From contig CAWCTB010000020.1 in NCBI GenBank assembly GCA_963798275.1, positions 1 to 64,000 of the forward strand: a DNA stretch of 64,000 bases, written 5' to 3'. Both the position numbers and the translations under genes were made by a program. Positions 55,839-64,000 of this stretch are shown in pieces. Every line of letters begins with the position of its first letter. The stretch's first letter is position 1. The notes beneath the pieces were generated by a model. The model was given only the letters and a program-made list of their open reading frames with translations. It had not been told where the DNA came from and made no database searches. The DNA is from CAWCTB01 sp963798275. GTDB lineage: Bacteria > Acidobacteriota > Terriglobia > Terriglobales > Acidobacteriaceae.

Positions 55839-58442
55839 CTAACCTGCGACTGCTGCCGGCACTCGAGACTCGTGAGCCCAGCAGATCAGCCCGGGAATGA
55901 AGGCCCCCGACATGTCAGGATGACTGGGGCGGACGCGCACGGTGAAGCCGTGCAGACCACTGCGGTTAATCGCGGTCTCGACCACGTAGTTGTAGTTGCC
56001 CTCGGAATCCCGGCCGGCTGCCTCCATGCAGACCGCTTGACCCTCGACCAACTCTCCTTGGGTGTCGACCCGGCCCAGGTAAAGCTCCACGACTACGTCC
56101 GACGGACTCAACCGGCCGAGATGCAACTGGGCCTTGACGCGCATGGCGGAATCTACCGGGACGGTGTTCGCCGGTCCGTCTTCCACCCGCGCAATCCACA
56201 CCTCCGGCCACTCCCGGCGAATGCGCTCCATCGCGGCGGAGAGTTCCCTGGCGCGGTGGGCGTCGTCGGATGCCAGGGCGCGAAACTGCGCATCAGCTTT
56301 GCAGTAGTAACCCTGGACATAGTCGCGCACCATGCGATGGGTGTTGACGAAGTGGCACAGCGAATCCACGCAGTCCTTCATGCGCTCCACCCAGCGGCGC
56401 GGAATCCGATCGACGCCGCGATCATAGAAAGACGGCACCACATCGCGCTCCAGCAGATCGTAAAGAGCTTCCGCTTCCACCTGGTCCTGGTAGTTGGGAT
56501 CGGTATAAGCCTCGCCCTTTCCAATCGCCCAACCCATCTTCTTGGAGGTCCTGGGATCGTTCCAAACTTCGTCCCACCAGCCATCCGGCACGCTGATGTT
56601 CAGCACCGCGTTGGCGGCCGCCTTCATTCCGCTGGTGCCGGAAGCTTCATTGGGGCGAAGCGGCGTATTCAGCCACACGTCCACGCCTTGCACCATCGAG
56701 CGCGCCACTGCCATGTCATAGTCTTCGAGGAAGACGACGTGCCGCCCTAGCGCCGGGTCCCGGCTTATCTCGGTGATCTTGCGTATCAATTCCTTGCCGG
56801 CGTCATCCTGAGGATGGGCCTTGCCGGCGAAGATGAGTTGTACCGGGCGTGCCGGATCGGTCAGCAGGCGACGCAAGCGATCCATATCGCGCAAGATCAG
56901 AGTGGCGCGTTTATAGGTGGCGAAGCGGCGGGCAAATCCAATCGTAAGCGTATCCGGATCCAGCACCTCGGCCGCGGCGTCGACTTCCGCCTGGGAGGCG
57001 CCGCGGCGCATGCGTTGCTCGCACACCCGGCGCCGGGCGAAACTGACCAGGCGTTCGCGGCGGCGTTCGTGCGTCCGCCACAACTCTTCCGCCGGAATCG
57101 ACTTGACCCGGCTCCAGACCTCGCTATTCGCCGGCTCCTCGCGCCAGCTGGGTCCCAGATAGCGGTCGTAGAGCTGGTTGAACTCCGCTGAAATCCAGCT
57201 TCGGAAATGAACTCCGTTGGTGACGTGCCCGATGGGAATCTCCTCGACCGGAACGCTGGGCCAAAGCGACTGCCACATCTTCCGGCTGACTTCTCCGTGC
57301 AGCTTGCTGACGCCGTTGGCGCGCGAAGCCACACGCAAGGCCAGCACCGTCATGCAAAAGTCACCCTCGCCACGGGTGCGGCCAAGGTTCAGAAAATCGC
57401 CCATGGACAGGCCCAGTTGCCGCGCGGTCTCGCCAAAGTAGCGGCTCATTAGCTCGGGGTGAAAGTAGTCGTGACCCGCTTCCACCGGCGTGTGCGTGGT
57501 GAAGACCAGGCTGGCCGAAGCCAGCTCGCGTGCTTCCGCCAGGTTGAGATCGCGACTCTTCATCAGGTGCAGGATATGTTCGAGAGCCAGGAATGCGGAG
57601 TGGCCTTCATTCATGTGGTAGACCGTCGGCTGCAGGCCCGTCGCCTGCAACGCGCGGTAGCCCCCGATCCCCAGCAGGGTCTCCTGCCGGATTCGCATCT
57701 CGCGATCACCGCCGTACAACTGGTTGGTAATATTGCGGTCTTCGGGAAGCGGGTTGGCAGCTACGTTCGTATCCAGCAGAAAGAGGGATACCCGCCCGAC
57801 TTGCGCTCTCCAGACTTGCGCGTGCACCAGCCGTCCGGCCAGCTCCACCCCGACCATCACCGGACTGCCGTCCGGGTGGCAGACCACGCTGACTGGCAGA
57901 TTGTGAAAATCGTTGTCCACGTACGATTCCTGCTGCCAGCCCGATTGGCTGAGATATTGGCGGAAGTAGCCTTGCTGATAGAGAAGTCCGACGCCCACCA
58001 GCGGCACGCCCAGGTCGCTGGCCGACTTCAGATGATCGCCGGCGAGTATGCCGAGACCGCCAGCGAAAATCGAGAGACATTCGGTCAGTCCAAACTCGGC
58101 CGAGAAATAGGCAATCAGCGGCACGTCGCCGGACTTCCCGCAGGTCCGCCGAAACCAGTTCGAATCCGCGGTCAGATAGCTTTCCAGATTCGACTCCACC
58201 CGCCGCAAGTGTGCCAGGAATGCATCGTCGTTGGCAGCCTCGACCAGTCTTGCCTGCTCGAGAGTACCCAGCATGAGCACGGGATTATGGCCGGAGGTTT
58301 CCCACAAGTCACGGTCCAGACGGCGGAACAGTTCCACCGACTCGTGGCTCCAGCACCAGCGAAGATTGTAGGCGACCGTCCGCAGGCCCTCGACTGCCGC
58401 CGGCAGCGACGGAACAACGCTAAAGGTGTGAACCGGTCTCAT
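55839..58442 (-). CDS. glgP: Alpha-glucan (glycogen/maltodextrin) phosphorylase with DUF3417 domain
   Basis: 867 residues; PLP-dependent phosphorolysis of alpha-1,4-glucans to glucose-1-phosphate. An N-terminal DUF3417 domain (VAYNLRWCWSHESVELFRRL) precedes the glycosyltransferase-35 core: AYFSAEFGLTECLSIFAGGL, HMNEGHSAFLALEHI, TTHTPVEAGHD, FARRFATYKRATLILRD and the PLP-lysine loop EASGTSGMKAAANAVLN. This is the short, Thermotoga/Mycobacterium-type GlgP often acting on smaller maltodextrins. It fits with the cytoplasmic GH13 amylase at the start of the window for glycogen breakdown. Confidence 0.95.
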   Translation of the reverse strand: MRPVHTFSVVPSLPAAVEGLRTVAYNLRWCWSHESVELFRRLDRDLWETSGHNPVLMLGTLEQARLVEAANDDAFLAHLRRVESNLESYLTADSNWFRRTCGKSGDVPLIAYFSAEFGLTECLSIFAGGLGILAGDHLKSASDLGVPLVGVGLLYQQGYFRQYLSQSGWQQESYVDNDFHNLPVSVVCHPDGSPVMVGVELAGRLVHAQVWRAQVGRVSLFLLDTNVAANPLPEDRNITNQLYGGDREMRIRQETLLGIGGYRALQATGLQPTVYHMNEGHSAFLALEHILHLMKSRDLNLAEARELASASLVFTTHTPVEAGHDYFHPELMSRYFGETARQLGLSMGDFLNLGRTRGEGDFCMTVLALRVASRANGVSKLHGEVSRKMWQSLWPSVPVEEIPIGHVTNGVHFRSWISAEFNQLYDRYLGPSWREEPANSEVWSRVKSIPAEELWRTHERRRERLVSFARRRVCEQRMRRGASQAEVDAAAEVLDPDTLTIGFARRFATYKRATLILRDMDRLRRLLTDPARPVQLIFAGKAHPQDDAGKELIRKITEISRDPALGRHVVFLEDYDMAVARSMVQGVDVWLNTPLRPNEASGTSGMKAAANAVLNISVPDGWWDEVWNDPRTSKKMGWAIGKGEAYTDPNYQDQVEAEALYDLLERDVVPSFYDRGVDRIPRRWVERMKDCVDSLCHFVNTHRMVRDYVQGYYCKADAQFRALASDDAHRARELSAAMERIRREWPEVWIARVEDGPANTVPVDSAMRVKAQLHLGRLSPSDVVVELYLGRVDTQGELVEGQAVCMEAAGRDSEGNYNYVVETAINRSGLHGFTVRVRPSHPDMSGAFIPGLICWAHESRVPAAVAG

Positions 58443-58780
58443 GGTCTGTGTTCTCCTTGTTCTTTGAGCGCGTTCTACTCTTCGGACCGCGGCGAGGTCA
58501 AGTTACGCATTGCCCGGTTACGCGTGACGCGCCGCCTACAGACATACCTCTCAGCGAGGCGCCAATCGCTGGCGGACAAAGACCACCACGGGAGTTCTAT
58601 CGGCAAATCGGCGTGGGAAATTAACGCCTTGGCTGCGGGATCAGAATTGACCGCTAAAACGATGAGGCGGCCGGCTTGAGCCCGGCGAAGGGCTCTGCAA
58701 ACCGAGGCCGGCTTTGGAGATGACAAGCCCACCAACAGTCTCTTTCGCCATCCAAACGGACATGGACGCGGTGCGAGCGG
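58443..58780. other. 338-bp spacer between meaB and glgP
   Basis: No gene was recognised. A six-base hairpin GAGCCC-GGCGAA-GGGCTC (58678-58695) and GGCCGGC words look REP-like. The glgP promoter would lie beyond its start, not here. Confidence 0.4.
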
Positions 58781-59861
58781 TTATCGGTCGCCGTTCGTCT
58801 TGTACAGTTCCAGTAGGCGGTTCGCGGCACGGAAGGAAGTGAGGCGGCCCTCGGTTACCTCGCGTTCCAATTCACTCAGCCTCTGCTTCACCAGCGGGTG
58901 GCTGCGGAAGTTGCGTACCAGCCCGCGCTCGATTACTTCGTACATCCATTTCTTGAGCTGGTTGCGGCGAATGCGCTCGAACCACTGGTTCGACTTGAGC
59001 AATTCGGTGTGCTCGCCGACGCAGTTCCACAGCTCCGGAATTCCCTCGCCGGTCAGCGCGGAGCAGGTCAGGCTCCGTGGTGTCCATCCGGTGAGAGGCG
59101 GGGGAAAGAAATGCAGCGCACTCTGAAACTCGGCCCGGGTGCGCTCGGCCCTGGCGCGGTTATCGCCGTCTGCCTTGTTGATGACGACTGCGTCCGCCAT
59201 CTCCATGACCCCGCGCTTCATGCCCTGGAGTTCGTCGCCCGCTCCCGAAATCATGACCAGCAGGAAGAAGTCCACCATGGTATGGACCGCGGTCTCCGAT
59301 TGGCCGGTGCCGACGGTTTCGACGATGATTCGGTGGAAGCCGGCGGCTTCGCAAAGGAGCATGGCTTCGCGGGTGCGTTGGGCCACTCCGCCGAGCGCGC
59401 CGCGGGAGGGCGAAGGACGAATAAATGCACTGTCGTTCTGCGCCAATGCGTTCATGCGCGTCTTATCGCCGAGAATGCTGCCGCCGGAGATTTCACTGCT
59501 GGGATCGACGGCCAGCACCGCGACCTTCTGCCCGTGCTCGCGGATGAGGTGCATTCCCAGGGCGTCGATCAGGGTGCTCTTTCCTGCCCCAGGCACACCC
59601 GTGATGCCTAGCCGGATGGAATTGCCGGTTTGCGGCAGACATGTTTCGAGAATGTCCTGCGCCATTTCCGCATCGTCGGGGCGAGAACTCTCGATCAAGC
59701 GTGATCGCTTGCGCCAGCACCTTGCGGTCCCCGCTGAGCACGCCTTCTACGTACTGCTCGCGAGTCAACCTGCCGCGAGCTTTGCGAACCCTGGCACTGT
59801 CAGGCGGAGCAGGAGTGCGCACTCCCGGCCGCACCCGCAACGCACTGTCTTTGGCATCCAA
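58781..59861 (-). CDS. meaB: MeaB/ArgK-type G3E GTPase, methylmalonyl-CoA mutase chaperone, one frame break
   Basis: About 359 residues after repair. GTPase that gates cofactor loading and protects methylmalonyl-CoA mutase from inactivation. Walker A GITGVPGAGKSTLIDALG, AVDPSSEISGGSILGDKTRM, the ETVGTGQSETAV switch region and NKADGDN base recognition are in the main frame. The N-terminus (RLTREQYVEGVLSGDRKVLA-QAITL) is one frame away, joined at about 59694-59703 where ACGCTTGATC has one base too many. It begins three bases after mutB, confirming the operon. Confidence 0.92.
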
Positions 59862-59864
59862 CGG

Positions 59865-62009
59865 TTAATTCCCCTCGGCTACCAGGCTGGCGGTGAGGGC
59901 TTCGATAATCTTTTGGGCAGCCACCGGAATGACCGTCCCAGGGCCGAAAACACCGATGGCTCCAGCCTGGTACAGGAACTCATAATCTTGTGGTGGAATG
60001 ACTCCGCCAACCACCACCAGAATGTCGTCACGTCCGATCTTCTTGAGTTCTTCGATCAACTGCGGCACCAGCGTCTTATGTCCGGCGGCGAGCGAAGAGA
60101 CTCCCACCACATGCACGTCGTTGTCCGCAGCATGCTGCGCCACTTCCCGGGGAGTCTGAAACAGCGGCCCAATATCGACGTCGAAGCCCAAGTCGGCAAA
60201 GGCGGTGGCGATCACCTTGGAACCACGATCGTGCCCGTCCTGGCCCATCTTGGCGACCAGAATGCGCGGCGGCCTGCCCTCGGTTTCGGCAAACTTTGCC
60301 ACTGCTTCCTTGGCCTTTTGAAACTCTTCGTTGTTCTGGTTTTCGGCTGAGTACACTCCGGCGATAGAGCGCGTAGCAGCGGCGTAACGTCCCCAGGCCT
60401 TCTCCAGCGCCATGGAGATTTCTCCCAGCGTTGCCCGTTTGCGGGCGGCATCCACCGCCAGATCGAGTAGATTGCCCTCGCCCGTCTTCGCCGAGTCCGT
60501 AAGTTTGTCCAGCGCTTCGACCACGGCAGCATGGTCGCGAGTTCGCTTCATTTCCTGCAGGCGGCGGACCTGCGATTCGCGCACCGCTGCGTTGTCGATG
60601 TCCAGCACGGGAATCGAGGTTTCCTCTTCCGGTGGAGGATAGGCGTTGATGCCCACGATGATGTCCCGCCCGGCATCGATACGCGCCTGCTTGCGGGCCG
60701 CCGCCTCTTCGATGCGCATCTTCGGCAGGCCCGTCTCAATTGCTTTGGTCATGCCGCCAAGCTCTTCCACTTCCTCGATCAATGCCCATGCGGCAAGCAT
60801 CAGTTCGTGCGTCAGCCGCTCGACGTAATAAGAGCCCGCCCAGGGATCGACCACGCGCGTGATGTCGGTTTCTTCCTGCAGATAGATCTGCGTGTTGCGC
60901 GCAATGCGCGCCGAGAAATCTGTTGGCAGCGCCAGCGCTTCGTCCAGGGCGTTGGTGTGCAACGACTGGGTGTGCCCCAGCACCGCGGCCAGCGCCTCGA
61001 TGCAGGTGCGCACAATGTTGTTGAAGGGATCCTGGGCCGTAAGGCTCCAACCTGAGGTCTGTGAATGCGTGCGCAGGACCAGCGACTTGGGGTTCTTCGG
61101 ATGGAAGGTCTTGACCAGCTTCGCCCATATCATGCGCGCCGCCCGCAACTTGGCTATTTCCATGAAATGGTTCATCCCGATATCCCAGAAGAATGAGATA
61201 CGCGGTGCGAACCTGTCCACGTCGAGACCGGCTTTCACGCCGGTCCGCAGATATTCCAGCCCGTCGGCCAGGGTGTAGGCCAGCTCGATATCGGCGGTGG
61301 CGCCTGCTTCCTGCATGTGATAACCGCTGACACTGATGCAGTTGAACTTCGGCATCTTCCCGGCGCAGTAACGGAAAATGTCGCCGATGATCCGCATCGA
61401 CCCTTCCGGGGGGTAGATGTAGGTGTTGCGGACCATGAATTCTTTGAGAATGTCATTCTGGATCGTGCCGCTCAACTGCTCCGGCTTCACTCCCTGCTCT
61501 TCCGCAGCGACGATGTAAAACGCCATCACCGGCAGCACCGCTCCGTTCATGGTCATCGAGACGGACATGCGGTCGAGGGGAATCCGATCGAACAGGATCT
61601 TCATGTCGAGCACGGAGTCGATGGCGACCCCGGCCTTTCCGACATCGCCAACCACCCGTTCGTGATCCGAATCGTATCCGCGGTGGGTGGCGAGATCGAA
61701 CGCCACCGACAGACCCTTCTGTCCGGCAGCAAGGTTGCGGCGGTAGAAAGCGTTCGATTCTTCGGCGGTGGAAAATCCGGCGTACTGCCGGATCGTCCAG
61801 GGGTGCATCACATACATCGCCGAGTAGGGGCCGCGCAAATACGGCGGGATGCCAGCCGCGTAGTCCAGGTGATGCAGGCCTTCCAGGTCAGCCGGCGTGT
61901 ACTGCGACTTTACGGGAATGTGCTCCGGAGGCATCCACTCGGACACCTCAGGCTGAGAACCGTGTTCCACGTTGGGCTTGTAGTCGATAGCGCGAAAATC
62001 CGGCCGCAT
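59865..62009 (-). CDS. mutB: Methylmalonyl-CoA mutase, large (catalytic) subunit
   Basis: 714 residues; adenosylcobalamin-dependent interconversion of methylmalonyl-CoA and succinyl-CoA. The N-terminal TIM barrel has TIRQYAGFSTAEESNAFYRR, VAFDLATHRGYDSDH, SVSGYHMQEAGA and RISFFWDIGMNHFMEIAKLR. The C-terminal B12 domain has the base-off DGHDRG motif in KMGQDGHDRGSKVIA, VGVSSLAAGHKTLVPQLIEE and VVGGVIPPQDY. It is separated from the mutA stop by a single base. Confidence 0.96.
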   Translation of the reverse strand: MRPDFRAIDYKPNVEHGSQPEVSEWMPPEHIPVKSQYTPADLEGLHHLDYAAGIPPYLRGPYSAMYVMHPWTIRQYAGFSTAEESNAFYRRNLAAGQKGLSVAFDLATHRGYDSDHERVVGDVGKAGVAIDSVLDMKILFDRIPLDRMSVSMTMNGAVLPVMAFYIVAAEEQGVKPEQLSGTIQNDILKEFMVRNTYIYPPEGSMRIIGDIFRYCAGKMPKFNCISVSGYHMQEAGATADIELAYTLADGLEYLRTGVKAGLDVDRFAPRISFFWDIGMNHFMEIAKLRAARMIWAKLVKTFHPKNPKSLVLRTHSQTSGWSLTAQDPFNNIVRTCIEALAAVLGHTQSLHTNALDEALALPTDFSARIARNTQIYLQEETDITRVVDPWAGSYYVERLTHELMLAAWALIEEVEELGGMTKAIETGLPKMRIEEAAARKQARIDAGRDIIVGINAYPPPEEETSIPVLDIDNAAVRESQVRRLQEMKRTRDHAAVVEALDKLTDSAKTGEGNLLDLAVDAARKRATLGEISMALEKAWGRYAAATRSIAGVYSAENQNNEEFQKAKEAVAKFAETEGRPPRILVAKMGQDGHDRGSKVIATAFADLGFDVDIGPLFQTPREVAQHAADNDVHVVGVSSLAAGHKTLVPQLIEELKKIGRDDILVVVGGVIPPQDYEFLYQAGAIGVFGPGTVIPVAAQKIIEALTASLVAEGN

Positions 62010-62010
62010 G

Positions 62011-63765
62011 TTAGATCTGTCCTATCTTGAAGTACTGATGCCAGCGGGAAAGGGTCTCGATCACGTCGCTGCGCAGGTGAACGAAGTCGGATACGCCGGC
62101 AACTTTCAACTGTTCGGCGGATTCGGGATGTCCGGCCACGATAACCGGTGTCCTACGGCCCGTGCGCTTTTGCGCGGGCATCAGTTGCTCTACGATCGCG
62201 AGATATTCCGCATCGGAGCTGCATATCACGATGACGTCGCCTTCCGCCCTGGCAACGGATTCGGCGGATTCGAAGCGTTGTGCGACCACTTCGTAACCGG
62301 CGCAGCCAAAGAAATTCCCGGCGAAGCTGGAACGCGCAGTGCGCATCCGGGCGTCCCCAATTTCGGCCAGCAGGAAGCGAGGTTTATGTCCGCCTTGCTG
62401 CACGTGCCGCTCGGTTCGCAGGCGCAGCTCCTCGTAAGCGCGGGCCCCGCGTGGAACAGAAAATACGCGGTCCAGGTCGGCACGTTCGAGTGCGGTCTCT
62501 TTTCGGTTCGGATATTGGTTCGTGCCCAGTAGCACACGCCGTCGGGTGGCAATCGCGGATTCCAGCGCGGCCCAGGATTTGTCGAGCTCTGCCTGCAGCT
62601 TGCCGTCGGCCCGGAAGTGCGCAAAACCACCCGCAGCTTCCACGCTCTGTAGAATCTCCCACGCTTTCCGGGCAAGCAGGTCGGTGGTCGCCTCCAGGTA
62701 GTAGGAGCCACCGCCAGGATCAGCAACACGAGCGAGCTGCGCCTCGGCCTTCAGAATGATTTGCGTGTTGCGCGCAAGACGACGGCCAGGCTCACCGGGT
62801 TTCGCATACGCCTCGTCAAAGGCGCCTACTGTGATGGAATCTGCCCCACCTATGGCAGCCGACATGGCTTCCGTTGTCGCCCGCAGGACATTGACGTGCG
62901 GGTCATAGACAGTCGTGTTCCACCGCGAAGTACGGGCGAATACGGCGGTCTTTGCCTCGCTGCCCTTGCCTCCGAAGCTCTCGACCACCCGCGACCACAG
63001 CAGCCGCAAAGCGCGGAGCTTGGCGATCTCGAAGAAATAACTCGAGCCTACGGCCACCGAAAACGACAGAGCGGCGGTCGCCCGGCCTACATTGACGCCC
63101 TTGGATGTCATGCCGTCCAGGTACTCCACGCCCTCAGCGATGGCATATCCCAGCTGCTGTGCAATGCTGGCGCCCGCCTGCTCCAACGCCAGCACGGGAA
63201 TACTGAACGGACGGAACGAAGCCGGCAACTTGGGCAGGATCTTTGATGCGAAATCGCAATCGGCCAACGGGTCAAAGCCGGCCGAACCGGTCTCAGGAAC
63301 ACCGCACGCCGCCACCAGCTCAAGCAAATGCGCGCCAGCCTGATCGAAGTGAATGCGACCCGCACCAAGACCTTCGATGAGGCGAAGAAGTTCGTCGCGA
63401 CTGGTTACCCGAACATCCTGGAAGGCGATTTCATCGGCACCCGAAGCCAAAGCCTCGCGGGCAATGCGGTTCGCTTCCGGCAAGTCAAGCGCTTCCACTT
63501 CCTCGCGAATACGCCAGCCGCCGGCGGCCTGATTGCCGCGCACATAGGGGAACTCGCCAGCCCCAGCTTCGAGGAATGGTAGGTCGCGCAAGTCCTCGCG
63601 GCGGTAATACGGTTTAACGGTAAGGGCGTCGTCGGTCTTCCACAGCAATTTCCTGGCGTAATCGGCGCCTTTCAGGTCCTTCCGGATCGCCTGATCCCAT
63701 TCCTCAGTCGCGACCGGAGGGAACTCCGCAAGAAGATTCTCGTCAGTCATGGTTTTAGCGCTCAT
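62011..63765 (-). CDS. mutA: Methylmalonyl-CoA mutase, small subunit
   Basis: 584 residues; homologous to MutB but non-catalytic partner of the heterodimer. The barrel part keeps YAIAEGVEYLDGMTSKGVNV and AVGSSYFFEIAKLRALRLLW. The B12-like domain has lost the His of DxHxxG (LLAEIGDARMRTARSSFAGN), as expected for this subunit. The start at 63765 overlaps the epimerase gene's end by 11 bases; MTDENLLAEF at 63750 is a possible alternative. Operon order is epimerase, mutA, mutB, meaB. Confidence 0.94.
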   Translation of the reverse strand: MSAKTMTDENLLAEFPPVATEEWDQAIRKDLKGADYARKLLWKTDDALTVKPYYRREDLRDLPFLEAGAGEFPYVRGNQAAGGWRIREEVEALDLPEANRIAREALASGADEIAFQDVRVTSRDELLRLIEGLGAGRIHFDQAGAHLLELVAACGVPETGSAGFDPLADCDFASKILPKLPASFRPFSIPVLALEQAGASIAQQLGYAIAEGVEYLDGMTSKGVNVGRATAALSFSVAVGSSYFFEIAKLRALRLLWSRVVESFGGKGSEAKTAVFARTSRWNTTVYDPHVNVLRATTEAMSAAIGGADSITVGAFDEAYAKPGEPGRRLARNTQIILKAEAQLARVADPGGGSYYLEATTDLLARKAWEILQSVEAAGGFAHFRADGKLQAELDKSWAALESAIATRRRVLLGTNQYPNRKETALERADLDRVFSVPRGARAYEELRLRTERHVQQGGHKPRFLLAEIGDARMRTARSSFAGNFFGCAGYEVVAQRFESAESVARAEGDVIVICSSDAEYLAIVEQLMPAQKRTGRRTPVIVAGHPESAEQLKVAGVSDFVHLRSDVIETLSRWHQYFKIGQI

Positions 63766-64000
63766 GGGAATCTTCGCCTACCTCAATCCGCATTCCAAAT
63801 GGATTCTCGGCGGGGTCTGGGATGGACGAAGAAAACGGTCGTACCCGCGATCCCAACCGTGGCACCCTGTCGACAATCATGTTAGTGAAGACCTGCTGTG
63901 CATTCTGCACCTGAAGAACGATGTGCGCCAGGCCGCCTCGTCCGCCGTTTTTTCTGATGGGCTTCTGCATCGGCGAATCCGCGCTCAGAGTGTCCAGCAA
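63755..64000 (-). CDS. mce: Methylmalonyl-CoA epimerase, C-terminal part (cut by window edge)
   Basis: The last 81 residues of a VOC/glyoxalase-fold protein; the 5' end lies beyond 64000. LLDTLSADSPMQKPIRKNGG and GLAHIVLQVQNAQQVF match the D/SPxxKFxxxxGxGLHHIAFxV segment of methylmalonyl-CoA epimerases (metal His in AHI), and VPRLGSRVRPF the later PRxG turn. The ending PFGMRIEVGEDSHER differs from the usual LIEL-type terminus, so a relative with another acyl-CoA is possible. Its place directly before mutA-mutB-meaB supports the epimerase call. Confidence 0.75.
   Translation of the reverse strand: MLDTLSADSPMQKPIRKNGGRGGLAHIVLQVQNAQQVFTNMIVDRVPRLGSRVRPFSSSIPDPAENPFGMRIEVGEDSHER

Noticed and set aside
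57459..58679. A 406-codon open frame opposite glgP
   Set aside because: Antisense of a clearly conserved phosphorylase; low-complexity translation without motifs.

Overview
The window is a 64 kb piece of a GC-rich bacterial chromosome, most probably from an Acidobacteriota member of the Terriglobia (Koribacter/Sulfotelmatobacter-like). This is an inference from the gene mix (CadC-like winged-helix/TolB-propeller protein, HGF-type secreted repeat protein, complete methylmalonyl-CoA mutase operon, DUF1385-prfA-prmC block, many REP-like intergenic palindromes). No taxonomic marker RNA is present. I see no rRNA, tRNA, CRISPR array, prophage or complete insertion sequence.

Layout. 0-10 kb: yggX, a cytoplasmic GH13 amylase, a deoxynucleoside kinase, a class-III aminotransferase, then a leftward cluster of type III polyketide synthase, FAD oxidoreductase and YceI protein, a CE4 deacetylase and hemL. 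10-20 kb: an S41 protease homologue lacking its catalytic Ser and Lys, fabG, a GNAT, an XRE regulator, purH, two toxin-antitoxin pairs arranged tail to tail, and prmC-prfA-DUF1385. 20-33 kb is the accessory part: secreted repeat proteins, a winged-helix/propeller regulator, an aldo/keto reductase, two FixJ/CheY-like regulators divergent from a hybrid periplasmic-binding/histidine kinase, a DHA2 efflux pump, and many non-coding repeats, including a 102-bp MITE-like element with target-site duplication abutting a second terminal-inverted-repeat element that has another copy at position 413. 33-42 kb: hemE-hemH-hemY, two tandem 35-aa membrane peptides, a corrinoid adenosyltransferase, accD, and transporters (TspO, SemiSWEET, TauE). 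42-53 kb: a 51-aa basic protein, PcrA/UvrD helicase, RidA plus an amidohydrolase, HU, a DUF4292-like lipoprotein, mltG, ruvX and an AI-2E family permease. 53-64 kb: MarC, an Hsp70-like ATPase, glycogen phosphorylase, and meaB-mutB-mutA-epimerase (leftward).

Themes. Heme supply (hemL, hemE, hemH, hemY) and B12-dependent propionate/methylmalonyl-CoA metabolism (epimerase, MutA, MutB, MeaB, plus an adenosyltransferase able to make the cofactor) are both well represented.

A conspicuous feature is that eleven otherwise well-conserved genes are split by fourteen single-base frame breaks. Twelve are explained by one extra base and two by one missing base. Repairing them restores family-typical lengths (HemH 310, PrfA 359, HemL 431 aa), so consensus error is the likeliest cause; I annotate these genes as single spans and give the break positions.
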